A model generated the notes under the pieces. That model was not told the DNA's origin. It worked only from the letters and a program-made list of their open reading frames with translations, and did not search any database. The position numbers and the translations under genes were made by a program. A stretch of DNA of 40,678 nucleotides from positions 1 through 40,678 of the forward strand of contig CAJTOL010000030.1 in assembly GCA_910577645.1 (NCBI GenBank), given 5' to 3'. This document shows, piece by piece, positions 7,351 through 15,066 of the stretch. This stretch comes from an uncultured Lachnospiraceae bacterium (GTDB taxonomy: Bacteria; Bacillota; Clostridia; Lachnospirales; Lachnospiraceae). Every line of letters starts with the position of its first letter. Position 1 is the first letter of the stretch.

Positions 7351-8685
7351 TTACCGGCACAACTGCCGCTGCTCCCTTACAACAAGAATAACCGAAAGGA
7401 TTAAAGCCAACGCGTCGCTGACAGGCTGAGCGGCAAAAATGCCGTTTATGCCCCACAGGACAGGGAAGATATAAATAAATGGTATGAGGAACAGAATCTG
7501 TCTTAAAAAAGTAATGACAATAGACGGAACCGGCTTTGCAATAGACTGAAAAAAGGTAGTGGCCAGCATTACGAAGCCTAATACAGGGGTGATGCAAAAA
7601 TTGATTCTTAACCCAACCGTTCCAAGCTCCATCATTTTTTCAGAAGCTCCAAATGAGGATAAGATTGCTTCCGGAAAAGCCATGACAATCAGCCAGATAA
7701 TGCAGGTAACGCCTACGGAAAGAGCAGAGGCCTGATATAAGGCGGACATGACTCTTTTATAATTTTTGGCTCCGAAATTGTTGCCCACAATGGGTTGGAT
7801 ACCCTGGCTGATACCGCTGGCAGGCATTATCACAAAGGTCATAATACTGGCCACAACCGCATACACGCTGATAGCCATATCTCCGCCGTATCTGCCCAGT
7901 TGGCTGTTGTAAACAAGGCTGATGAATCCCATAGCCATCTGTGCAATCCAGAAGGCAAAGCCGCAGGAGACAATTTTTTTGGCAAGCTCAAAATCAAAAG
8001 AAAAGGTTTCTCTCTCAATTTCTACTTTTGTATAGCCTTTTAAAATCAGATATGCGCCCAATAAAGCAGAAAGGATTTGTCCTATGACAGTAGCCCAGGC
8101 CGCTCCTTCCACGCCCCAGCCCAAAACAGCTACAAAAACGGCATCTAAAATCATATTTGTCACAGCTCCAATGCCGGTGACGCACATCCCCAGGACAGGT
8201 CTTCCGGAGACACGGACAAAATCGCAAAAGACCATGGTAAGTCCCTGGAAGAGACAGCCTAAGGTGACAATTTTATAATAGGGCAAGGCGTAAGAATATG
8301 CGGTTTCTGTCACTCCGAATATGGTGAGGACAGGATCTACAAAAATCAGCAAGAGCAGAGATAAGGGGATTTCAAAAATGATAACCAGCAGAAAGGCATT
8401 TCCGAAAGAACGGTTCATATTTTTCTGCTGGCCTTTTCCTGCAAACAGACTGAACAGAGAGGAACCGCCTGCGCTGCAGGTAAGCCCAAAGGCTATCATC
8501 ATAAAAGAAAGAGGAAAGCAGATGGACAGCCCGGCCAATGCGGAAGTACCATTAAAATTCCCTACAAATATGCGGTCAACAATATTATAAATGGCTGTAA
8601 TTAGAAGGGAAATGGATGCAGGAATAGAATACTTTAAAATCATGGGGAATAGTTTCCCTGTGGAAAAATCGTTGGTTTCATTCAT
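7351..8685 (-). CDS. MATE family multidrug efflux transporter (MepA-like)
   Basis: A 444-residue polytopic protein of standard MATE length. The N-terminus (FSTGKLFPMILKYSIPASIS, then IYNIVDRIFVGNFNGTSALAGLSICFP) and the internal GISQGIQPIVGNNFGAKNY stretch are typical of the MepA-like MATE branch, cation-coupled exporters of dyes, biocides and drugs. Twelve hydrophobic segments are apparent. It lies 63 bp downstream of a marR gene on the same strand. A 15-bp sequence, TTAGTTTCCTAAGTA, occurs both in this gap (8711-8725) and at the marR promoter (9198-9212). This is the same logic as Staphylococcus mepRA, a MarR repressor controlling its adjacent MATE pump. The substrate that induces it is unknown. 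Confidence 0.93.
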   Translation of the reverse strand: MNETNDFSTGKLFPMILKYSIPASISLLITAIYNIVDRIFVGNFNGTSALAGLSICFPLSFMMIAFGLTCSAGGSSLFSLFAGKGQQKNMNRSFGNAFLLVIIFEIPLSLLLLIFVDPVLTIFGVTETAYSYALPYYKIVTLGCLFQGLTMVFCDFVRVSGRPVLGMCVTGIGAVTNMILDAVFVAVLGWGVEGAAWATVIGQILSALLGAYLILKGYTKVEIERETFSFDFELAKKIVSCGFAFWIAQMAMGFISLVYNSQLGRYGGDMAISVYAVVASIMTFVIMPASGISQGIQPIVGNNFGAKNYKRVMSALYQASALSVGVTCIIWLIVMAFPEAILSSFGASEKMMELGTVGLRINFCITPVLGFVMLATTFFQSIAKPVPSIVITFLRQILFLIPFIYIFPVLWGINGIFAAQPVSDALALILSVILVVREQRQLCR

Positions 8686-8710
8686 AATGATTGCCTCACT
8701 TTCTAAAATG

Positions 8711-8725
8711 TTAGTTTCCTAAGTA
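8711..8725. promoter_or_regulatory. Candidate MarR operator upstream of MATE gene
   Basis: TTAGTTTCCTAAGTA is identical over all 15 bases to 9198-9212 next to the marR promoter. It contains the inverted repeat TTAG-N4-CTAA. It lies 25 bp upstream of the exporter start. Confidence 0.7.
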
Positions 8726-8748
8726 TTTGGGTAAAAATTTTGGATAGC

Positions 8749-9174
8749 TTATGATAAGTTATCCATCATTTTCTCAATTACCTGAAAGAAAATTTCCAAA
8801 TCTGCTTCAGAAATATCCTTAACAAGTTTTTTTTCTAATTCAGTTAAATCCTCTATGACTTGCTGCCGGTAGATTAAAGCTTTATCGGTCAGGACAATTT
8901 TTTTCAGCCGGTTGTCATAAGCAACAGGTTCCCGGACAACCAGCCCGTTTTTTTCCATTTGCTTTAAAAGCTCTGTTGCAGTGGACGGGCGTATGCCGTA
9001 TTCTTCCTCAATATCTTTTTGAAATACATCCTGTGTCTGTGCAAGTAAGAAGTGGAGAGTCCTTCCCTGGGAACCGCTGAACTCCTTCCTGGAAGAAAGC
9101 ATATCTAATTTCCTGCGTAACTGGTTGGACAATTTGCTGACATACCTTGCGGCGCTTCGGGTTAGGGAAATCAT
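8749..9174 (-). CDS. MarR family transcriptional regulator
   Basis: A 141-residue winged helix-turn-helix regulator. The recognition region is DIEEEYGIRPSTATELLKQM, followed by the wing EKNGLVVREPVAYDNRLKKIVLT, in which D-x-R is the conserved wing pair of MarR proteins. The helices at the two ends form the dimer domain. MarR proteins usually repress adjacent efflux genes and release DNA when a phenolic or hydrophobic ligand binds. The adjacent, co-directional MATE exporter is the obvious target. A 15-bp repeated element at the promoters of both genes supports autorepression plus control of the pump. A consensus promoter lies upstream (9213-9241). Confidence 0.92.
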   Translation of the reverse strand: MISLTRSAARYVSKLSNQLRRKLDMLSSRKEFSGSQGRTLHFLLAQTQDVFQKDIEEEYGIRPSTATELLKQMEKNGLVVREPVAYDNRLKKIVLTDKALIYRQQVIEDLTELEKKLVKDISEADLEIFFQVIEKMMDNLS

Positions 9175-9197
9175 AGACTCATCCTTTTTTTACTTTG

Positions 9198-9241
9198 TTA
9201 GTTTCCTAAGTAATTTTAGATCTGTTCCTTTTATTTGTCAA
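9198..9241 (-). promoter_or_regulatory. marR promoter and operator
   Basis: On the minus strand TTGACA (9236-9241) and TAAAAT (9213-9218) are separated by exactly 17 bases. The operator-like TTAGTTTCCTAAGTA (9198-9212, read on plus) abuts the downstream side of the -10 box, where a bound MarR dimer would cover the start site. Confidence 0.8.
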
Positions 9242-9250
9242 GTAATTTGC

Positions 9251-9279
9251 TTGACTTTTTCTCTTGAGGCGGCTAAGAT
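9251..9279 (+). promoter_or_regulatory. Promoter of the hydrogenase-maturation operon
   Basis: TTGACT (9251-9256), 17-base spacer, TAAGAT (9274-9279). It is back to back with the marR promoter, whose -35 box is only 9 bp away. Transcription would start near 9286, leaving a leader of about 335 nucleotides before the first start codon. Confidence 0.65.
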
Positions 9280-9285
9280 AAACAT

Positions 9286-9621
9286 ATAGTGAAAGCTTTC
9301 GGCTCCAAACCTCAGGCCATTCCTGACGTAAGGCGTCCGAAGTGATAAAGAACAAAAATAAAAACCATAGAGCAAAACTAACCGAAAGAATTTCTGACGG
9401 AAAGGCCAAATGGAGGGGCGCGCCCTTATAGGGGAACGTCCATTGTGATACAGCATGATACAAAAATCCGGCAAAGCGCGTTACAGGCGTATTTTGCGGG
9501 GGTATTTTGTAATATATGCAGGCCTTTTTGCAGGGCCTGCTTTTTTGTTGCGTAATATCCGGCAAAAGGCGTCCGTAACACATTCTGCCGGATTTTGCTC
9601 TACATGCAGGAGGATTTTTTT
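9286..9621 (+). ncRNA. Long structured 5' leader (candidate riboswitch/attenuator) of the hyd operon
   Basis: This 336-base stretch holds no convincing gene. It can form several helices: TCAGG/CCTGA (9312-9326) inside an outer CTT(T)CGG/CCGAAG helix, AATGGA/TCCATT (about 9404-9445) enclosing GGGCGCGCCC, and a terminator hairpin at 9518-9547. AAAATCCGGCA (9463-9473), upstream of the terminator, is perfectly complementary to TGCCGGATTTT (9586-9596), downstream of it. A second ATCCGGCA at 9557-9564 can pair with the same segment. I do not recognise a known riboswitch consensus. A regulated transcription attenuator is the inferred role. Confidence 0.5.
9518..9547 (+). terminator. Intrinsic terminator inside the hyd leader
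   Basis: A perfect GCAGGCC/GGCCTGC stem with a nine-base loop is followed directly by six T residues. It lies 75 bases before the first gene of the operon and so is best read as an attenuator, since no gene on this strand ends just upstream. Confidence 0.75.
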
Positions 9622-9876
9622 ATGGAAAATCAGGAGACCAGAATCGCGGTCATCGGCATTATTATTGACGACAGGAATCAGGCGGAGGCGGTTAACACCC
9701 TTTTATCTCAGTACGGCCAGTATGTCATTGGCCGGATGGGCCTTCCTTATGAGAAAAAGCAGGTAAACATCATCAGTATTGTAGTGGACGCTCCCATGGA
9801 TGCCATCAGCGCCCTGTCCGGCAAGCTGGGCCGCCTTCTCGGGGTCAGCTCCAAAGCTCTTTACTCCAAAGCATAA
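9622..9876 (+). CDS. TM1266-type iron-only hydrogenase system regulator
   Basis: An 84-residue protein of the TM1266 family, a small ACT-like ferredoxin-fold protein found next to [FeFe]-hydrogenase maturation genes and named after the Thermotoga protein. The sequence runs ETRIAVIGIIIDDRNQAEAV, then LLSQYGQYVIGRMGLPY and VNIISIVVDAPMDAISALSG, giving an alternating beta-alpha-beta pattern. The family resembles the NikR/ACT ligand-binding domain and is presumed regulatory, but its ligand is not known. I start at the ATG at 9622, which has CAGGAGG eight bases upstream; the frame continues nine codons further upstream with no ribosome site. It is the first gene of the hydEGF operon, ending 16 bp before hydE. 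Confidence 0.88.
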   Translation: MENQETRIAVIGIIIDDRNQAEAVNTLLSQYGQYVIGRMGLPYEKKQVNIISIVVDAPMDAISALSGKLGRLLGVSSKALYSKA

Positions 9877-9892
9877 GCGGGGAAATGCAGCA

Positions 9893-10984
9893 ATGAAAGA
9901 ATACATAGATCGTTTAGCATCCCGGCAGTTTCTAAACCGGGAGGAGTGGAGGAATCTGCTGGCGCCCTGGGCGGACAGACAGGGCAGAGTGACAGGCCAG
10001 TCTTTTTCGGTTTCGGAATCTGCCGGAGATGCCGCCAGATATGCCGCCGCTTTGGCCTGCCGGATCCGGGATCAGATTTACGGGAAAAACGTCTATATCC
10101 GAGGGCTTATTGAGTTTACTAACTACTGTAAAAACGATTGTTATTACTGCGGGATCCGGCGGAGCAATAAGGAAGCGGCCCGTTACCGGCTGACCCGGGA
10201 AGAGATCTTAGGATGCTGTGAAAATGGTTATAAGCTGGGATTTCGGACTTTTGTTCTGCAGGGAGGGGAAGACGGATATTTTACAGATGATCGTCTGGAG
10301 GAACTGATCCGAAGTATTAAACAAAGCTGGCCGGATTGTGCAGTTACCCTGTCAGTGGGAGAGCGGGACAGGGAGAGCTACGCCCGGTTAAAAGAGGCGG
10401 GGGCAGATCGGTATCTGCTTCGCCACGAGACGGCCAACCACTGCCATTACCGACGGCTTCACCCTCCTGAACTAAGCGCTTCAAACCGGAAAAACTGTCT
10501 TTTCCAGTTAAAACAGCTGGGGTATCAGACCGGAGCCGGATTAATGGTGGGATCCCCGGGACAGACAGTGGAAACCCTGACAGACGACATGGAATTTTTG
10601 CAGGAATTACAGCCGGAGATGGTGGGAATAGGCCCCTTTCTTCCCCACAGCCATACGCCTTTTGGAGGGGAACCGGCGGGAAGCACGGCCCTTACCTTAT
10701 ATCTGTTAAGTTTAGTCCGAATCATGCTTCCATCTGTGCTTCTCCCGGCCACCACCGCCCTGGCCACCGCTTCTGCGGGAGGAAGGGAAGCCGGAATTCT
10801 GGCCGGAGCCAATGTGGTAATGCCTAATTTGTCACCGGAAAATGTCAGGGAAAAATATCTGCTCTACAACAACAAAATCTGTACGGGAAAGGAAGCTGCC
10901 CAGAACCTGGAAGAGCTGAAAGCTGCCATGGACGCCATAGGATACAGGGTGGTTTCCTGCCGGGGAGATCATAAAAGAAGGTAG
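9893..10984 (+). CDS. hydE: [FeFe] hydrogenase H-cluster radical SAM maturase HydE
   Basis: A 363-residue radical SAM enzyme. The cluster motif is NYCKNDCYYCGIRR, with Cys79, Cys83 and Cys86 (CX3CX2C), preceded by GLIEFTN as in HydE/BioB-like proteins. It is followed by FVLQGGEDGYFTD, GADRYLLRHETAN and VGSPGQTVETL, all conserved in HydE. HydE acts with HydG and HydF in building the [2Fe] subcluster of [FeFe] hydrogenase; current work places it in processing the Fe-cysteine-CO synthon made by HydG. I choose the ATG at 9893 (31 codons into the open frame) because the earlier part overlaps the upstream gene. HydG follows 32 bp downstream. Length is normal. Confidence 0.95.
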   Translation: MKEYIDRLASRQFLNREEWRNLLAPWADRQGRVTGQSFSVSESAGDAARYAAALACRIRDQIYGKNVYIRGLIEFTNYCKNDCYYCGIRRSNKEAARYRLTREEILGCCENGYKLGFRTFVLQGGEDGYFTDDRLEELIRSIKQSWPDCAVTLSVGERDRESYARLKEAGADRYLLRHETANHCHYRRLHPPELSASNRKNCLFQLKQLGYQTGAGLMVGSPGQTVETLTDDMEFLQELQPEMVGIGPFLPHSHTPFGGEPAGSTALTLYLLSLVRIMLPSVLLPATTALATASAGGREAGILAGANVVMPNLSPENVREKYLLYNNKICTGKEAAQNLEELKAAMDAIGYRVVSCRGDHKRR

Positions 10985-11016
10985 GCTTGCAATCGCCTTA
11001 CCGGAAAGGAAAATAT

Positions 11017-12441
11017 ATGTATAGCTATAATCCAAAATCAAAATGTGCAGACGAATTTATCAACCATGAAGAGATCCAGGAGACTCTTCAATACGCCCGG
11101 GAAAACAGGCATAACCGGGAACTGATCCAGGAGATTTTAGAAAAAGCAAAACAGAGAAAAGGCCTGAGCCACCGGGAGGCGGCAGTGCTTCTGGACTGTG
11201 ATCTGGAGGATAAAAACCAGGAGATTTTTGCTCTGGCAGAGCAGATAAAAAAGGATTTTTACGGCAGCCGGATTGTTATGTTTGCTCCTCTTTATCTGTC
11301 TAATTATTGCGTAAACGGATGCGTTTACTGCCCTTACCATGCAAAAAATAGACACATTGCCAGAAAAAAACTGACCCAGGAAGAAATACGCAGAGAGGTG
11401 ATTGCCCTTCAGGATATGGGTCACAAAAGGCTGGCTCTGGAGACCGGCGAGGACCCGGTAAACTGTCCCATTGATTATGTATTAGAAAGCATTAAAACCA
11501 TCTACAGCATTAAGCACAAAAACGGCGCCATCCGCCGGGTGAATGTGAATATTGCGGCTACCACAGTGGAGAATTACCGGAAGCTGAAAGAGGCCGGAAT
11601 CGGCACCTATATCCTGTTTCAGGAGACCTATCACAAGGAAAGCTACTTAAAGCTTCACCCCACAGGGCCCAAGCATGATTACAACTACCATACCGAGGCC
11701 ATGGATCGGGCTATGGAAGGGGGAATTGACGACGTAGGATGCGGCGTATTATTTGGGCTGGAGCTGTACCGGTATGAATTTGCCGGGCTTTTAATGCACG
11801 CCGAACATTTGGAGGCAGTATACGGAGTGGGGCCCCATACCATCAGCGTCCCCAGAATCAAACGGGCGGATGACATTGATCCGGGTGTATTTGACAATGG
11901 GATAGACGATGATACTTTTGCAAAAATCGTGGCCTGTATCCGCATTGCGGTTCCCTATACCGGCATGATTATTTCCACCAGAGAGAGCAAAGAATGCAGG
12001 GAACGGGTGCTGCATCTGGGAATTTCCCAGATCTCCGGCGGGTCCAGAACCAGCGTGGGAGGATACGCAGAAGAAGAGCCGGAGGAAGAGTGCTCGGAGC
12101 AGTTTGACGTCAGCGACAAGCGGACTCTGGATCAGGTGGTAAATTGGCTTATGGGCATGGGGTATATCCCCAGCTTCTGCACAGCCTGTTACCGGGAAGG
12201 ACGCACCGGAGACCGTTTTATGTCCCTGTGCAAGTCCGGACAGATTGAAAACTGCTGCCTGCCGAATGCCCTGATGACCTTAAAGGAATATCTGATGGAC
12301 TACGCTTCAGAAGATACCAGGAAAAAGGGGGAAGAGCTGATAGAGAAGGAGATCGGCAGTATTCCCAAAGAAAAGGTAAGAGAAATTGTAAAGGACCGGC
12401 TTTTACAAATCCAACAAGGAAACCGGGATTTCCGGTTTTAA
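11017..12441 (+). CDS. hydG: [FeFe] hydrogenase H-cluster radical SAM maturase HydG
   Basis: A 474-residue radical SAM tyrosine lyase. Residues 98-105 hold the CX3CX2C motif (YCVNGCVYCPYH). The C-terminal part has the second cluster site FCTACYREGRTGDRFMSLC, ending with the ENCC cysteines, which binds the auxiliary [5Fe-4S] cluster. HydG cleaves tyrosine to supply the CO and CN- ligands and releases an Fe(CO)2(CN)-cysteine synthon. The length matches HydG rather than the shorter ThiH. The ATG at 11017 has GGAAAGGA upstream; a TTG ten codons earlier has none. It sits between hydE and hydF in a tight operon (29 bp to hydF). Confidence 0.96.
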   Translation: MYSYNPKSKCADEFINHEEIQETLQYARENRHNRELIQEILEKAKQRKGLSHREAAVLLDCDLEDKNQEIFALAEQIKKDFYGSRIVMFAPLYLSNYCVNGCVYCPYHAKNRHIARKKLTQEEIRREVIALQDMGHKRLALETGEDPVNCPIDYVLESIKTIYSIKHKNGAIRRVNVNIAATTVENYRKLKEAGIGTYILFQETYHKESYLKLHPTGPKHDYNYHTEAMDRAMEGGIDDVGCGVLFGLELYRYEFAGLLMHAEHLEAVYGVGPHTISVPRIKRADDIDPGVFDNGIDDDTFAKIVACIRIAVPYTGMIISTRESKECRERVLHLGISQISGGSRTSVGGYAEEEPEEECSEQFDVSDKRTLDQVVNWLMGMGYIPSFCTACYREGRTGDRFMSLCKSGQIENCCLPNALMTLKEYLMDYASEDTRKKGEELIEKEIGSIPKEKVREIVKDRLLQIQQGNRDFRF

Positions 12442-12469
12442 AATGCCGGTTACGGGAAAGGAGAGGCTT

Positions 12470-13693
12470 ATGGGACTGAATCAAACTCCTGCTGCAGAGC
12501 GGATCCACATCGGTTTTTTCGGCAGGCGCAACGCCGGAAAATCCAGCGTTTTAAATGCGGTTACCGGACAGGAGATGGCCGTGGTTTCCCATGTAAAGGG
12601 AACCACCACGGATCCGGTGTATAAATCAATGGAGCTTCTCCCCTTAGGCCCGGTGGTGATGATGGATACCCCGGGAATGGACGATGAGGGGGAGTTGGGA
12701 AGCCTGCGGGTAAAGAAAAGCCGCCAGGTTTTAAACAGGACGGATATGGCTGTTCTGGTAATCGACGGGACTATCGGAATGGGGGAAGAAGAAAGGGAGA
12801 TTTTAGAGGAGATAGAGGGAAAGAAGATCCCCTTTATTGCAGTTTTAAATAAAATAGATCTAGATCCGGATCCCTGCTGTAAAACCAACGGCCCCCTTGG
12901 AAAGCTGGAGGAATCCGGGCTTCTGATTCGGATCAGCGCCAGAGATGGAACCGGCATAAAAGAGCTGAAGGAAAAGCTGGGGGAATTGGCAAAGGAGGAG
13001 GGGAACCAAAAGACTCTTACAGAGGGCCTAATCGGGCCGGGGGATCTGGCGGTTTTGGTGGTTCCCATTGATAAAGCCGCCCCCAAGGGCCGCCTGATCC
13101 TTCCCCAGCAGCAGACCATAAGGGATATATTAGACCACGGGGGATCCGCTCTGGTGGTTCCGGATGACGGGCTGAAGCAGGCTTTAAGAGAAATAGGGAA
13201 GAAACCGAAAATCGTCATTACAGACAGCCAGATATTTGACAAAGCGGCGGCAGCCACCCGGGATGATATTTTACTTACCTCGTTTTCCATTTTGTTTGCC
13301 AGATATAAGGGGAACCTGGCCCAGGCGGTCCAAGGGGTCCGGGCTTTGGAAAGAATCGAGGACGGAGACAAAATATTAATCAGCGAAGGCTGTACCCACC
13401 ACCGTCAATGCGGGGATATCGGAACCGTCAAGCTTCCGGCCTGGATCCGCCGGAATACCGGAAAAGAGCCGGTATTCCGGTTTACCTCCGGACAGGAATT
13501 CCCGGAGGACTTAAAAGAATATAAGCTGATTGTCCACTGCGGCGGCTGTATGCTCAATGAGCGGGAGATGAGATACCGATTGGGCTGCGCCCGGGATCAG
13601 GGAATTCCCATGACCAATTACGGAATTTTGATTGCCCATCTGAAGGGAATCCTGGAGCGGAGCTTAGAACCCTTTCCGGAAATTATTTCATAG
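12470..13693 (+). CDS. hydF: [FeFe] hydrogenase H-cluster maturation GTPase HydF
   Basis: A 407-residue protein. The N-terminal GTPase domain shows the P-loop GRRNAGKSS (18-26), the switch threonines in KGTTTDP, G3 DTPGMDD and G4 NKID. The middle dimerisation domain contains PIDKAAPKGRLILPQQQTIR. The C-terminal cluster domain has CTHH (about residue 307) and HCGGC (about 356-360), the conserved Cys-x-His and Cys-x2-Cys ligands. HydF is the scaffold that assembles the [2Fe] subcluster and delivers it to the hydrogenase. The ATG at 12470 has AAAGGAG at good spacing; an ATG nine codons earlier does not. The 3' end overlaps the convergent ccdA-thioredoxin gene by 11 bp. No hydrogenase structural gene is in the window. 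Confidence 0.96.
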   Translation: MGLNQTPAAERIHIGFFGRRNAGKSSVLNAVTGQEMAVVSHVKGTTTDPVYKSMELLPLGPVVMMDTPGMDDEGELGSLRVKKSRQVLNRTDMAVLVIDGTIGMGEEEREILEEIEGKKIPFIAVLNKIDLDPDPCCKTNGPLGKLEESGLLIRISARDGTGIKELKEKLGELAKEEGNQKTLTEGLIGPGDLAVLVVPIDKAAPKGRLILPQQQTIRDILDHGGSALVVPDDGLKQALREIGKKPKIVITDSQIFDKAAAATRDDILLTSFSILFARYKGNLAQAVQGVRALERIEDGDKILISEGCTHHRQCGDIGTVKLPAWIRRNTGKEPVFRFTSGQEFPEDLKEYKLIVHCGGCMLNEREMRYRLGCARDQGIPMTNYGILIAHLKGILERSLEPFPEIIS

Positions 13694-14975
13694 TCTGCTC
13701 CACAATGCTGTCCATGATTTCCCGGGTGATTGCCCCGGATACATAGCCGTATACCTTGCCTTCCTCTGTAATCATAAAGGTGGTGGGGAAGGCGGTAATG
13801 CCAAACTGGTAAAACAGGGTTCCGGTTTCATCCATCAATACAGGGAAGGTATAGCCGTTGTCCTCTAAAAACCCGGTAATATGGGCAACATCTCCTTCCC
13901 GGCCGGAACCGGGGGCGGCTACGCCCAAAACCACAAGGTCGCCGGTATTTTCTTCCCAGTCTTCATAGAGGGACTGGATTTCCGGCATCTCCATCTTACA
14001 GGGACCGCACCAGGTGGCCCAGAAATTTAAAAAGATAGTCTTTCCCTTATAGTCTGAAAGGGTGTGGACATTGCCAAACTGGTCAGTGAGGGTAAATTCG
14101 GGGGCATCGGGAAGCTCTCTCTCATCAGAAGCAGCCTGGCTGGCGTCCGGTTCTTTTTCGGTCTCACCGGGCGCTTCCTCACTGGATGGCTCAGAAGCGT
14201 CCTGAGCTTCCCACGAGGACTCTTCCTTTTGGGGAGCAGGGGCGGCCGGGGATCCGGCCAGATTTGAGCTTAGGCCGTTCATCCAGCCGGTAAGCATCAT
14301 GATACCCATGAAAAGCATGAGAGCGCCGCCCAGTTTGGTAGTATAAAAAACCACCTTCCGGTTCTTTTTAAAGAAATCCAAAAGCCTGGCAGTAAACAGG
14401 CCTACCAGGAGAAAGGGAATACAAAAACCTGCTGTGTATATTCCAATAAGGAAAAACGCAGTGGCCGGACTGCCGGATCCGGCGGCCATCAAAAGTACGG
14501 AAGCCAGGGCCGGGCCCACACAGGGAGTCCAGGAAAAGCTAAAGGTAAATCCCAGAATTAATGCGGATAGGGGGCCGCTTCCCAGCTTTTCAAAGCGGGG
14601 TGAAAGGCGCTTTTCCGAGGACAAAAAGCCTGGCCGGAGCAGCCCCAGCTGAAACAGCCCAAACAGGATAATCAGCAGGCCGCCGATTCTGGAAATCCAT
14701 ATCTGATAATCTGCAAAAAATTGTCCCAGGGCACTGGCTCCCATGCCTAATAAAAAGAAGGCAAAGCTGATCCCCCCTACAAAAAACAAGGTATTAAAAA
14801 GCACCCTGCCCTGGCGGTAATGAACTTCTCCGGTTTCGTCCGTGCTTTTTGCCCCTGTGGAAAGGTAACCCAGATAAAGGGGAAGCAGGGGAAGAACGCA
14901 GGGAGATAAAAAACTGATAAGTCCCTGAAGGAATACCGTCAGGGCAGAAATGTTTGTCTCAATTTCAAATCCCAT
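13683..14975 (-). CDS. CcdA-like transmembrane protein fused to TlpA/thioredoxin domain
   Basis: A 430-residue two-part protein. Residues about 1-245 form a six-helix CcdA/DsbD-beta membrane domain with the paired cysteines LSPCVLPLLPLYLG and FSWTPCVGPALAS. An acidic, low-complexity linker rich in Glu, Ala and Ser (about 250-290) follows. The C-terminus (about 295-430) is an extracytoplasmic TlpA-like thioredoxin fold with FWATWCGPCKMEMPE (WCxxC active site). The protein should pass electrons from cytosolic thioredoxin through the membrane to reduce or protect extracytoplasmic thiols, in one polypeptide. I choose the ATG at 14975, with AAAGGA upstream, over an ATG six codons earlier. It is convergent with hydF. 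Confidence 0.92.
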   Translation of the reverse strand: MGFEIETNISALTVFLQGLISFLSPCVLPLLPLYLGYLSTGAKSTDETGEVHYRQGRVLFNTLFFVGGISFAFFLLGMGASALGQFFADYQIWISRIGGLLIILFGLFQLGLLRPGFLSSEKRLSPRFEKLGSGPLSALILGFTFSFSWTPCVGPALASVLLMAAGSGSPATAFFLIGIYTAGFCIPFLLVGLFTARLLDFFKKNRKVVFYTTKLGGALMLFMGIMMLTGWMNGLSSNLAGSPAAPAPQKEESSWEAQDASEPSSEEAPGETEKEPDASQAASDERELPDAPEFTLTDQFGNVHTLSDYKGKTIFLNFWATWCGPCKMEMPEIQSLYEDWEENTGDLVVLGVAAPGSGREGDVAHITGFLEDNGYTFPVLMDETGTLFYQFGITAFPTTFMITEEGKVYGYVSGAITREIMDSIVEQTMK

Positions 14976-15066
14976 AATATCAAATCCTTTCATAAAACGT
15001 TATCGATATTCTACCTCAAATCCAGCCATTATGCAATCTTGTATCCGTCTGAACTGCTGCATAATT

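Noticed and set aside
7235..7429. A 64-codon plus-strand frame between the methyltransferase and MATE genes
   Set aside because: No recognisable protein pattern and it overlaps the end of the MATE gene; treated as chance.
9206..9583. A 125-codon minus-strand frame in the hyd leader
   Set aside because: No family resemblance, no ribosome site, and it runs across the terminator hairpin and two promoters; the region is better explained as regulatory RNA.
12481..13371. A 296-codon open frame antisense to hydF
   Set aside because: It is low-complexity (Ser/Pro/Ile-rich), lacks a ribosome site and any family motif, and lies wholly within the clearly real hydF gene, so it is a codon-bias shadow.
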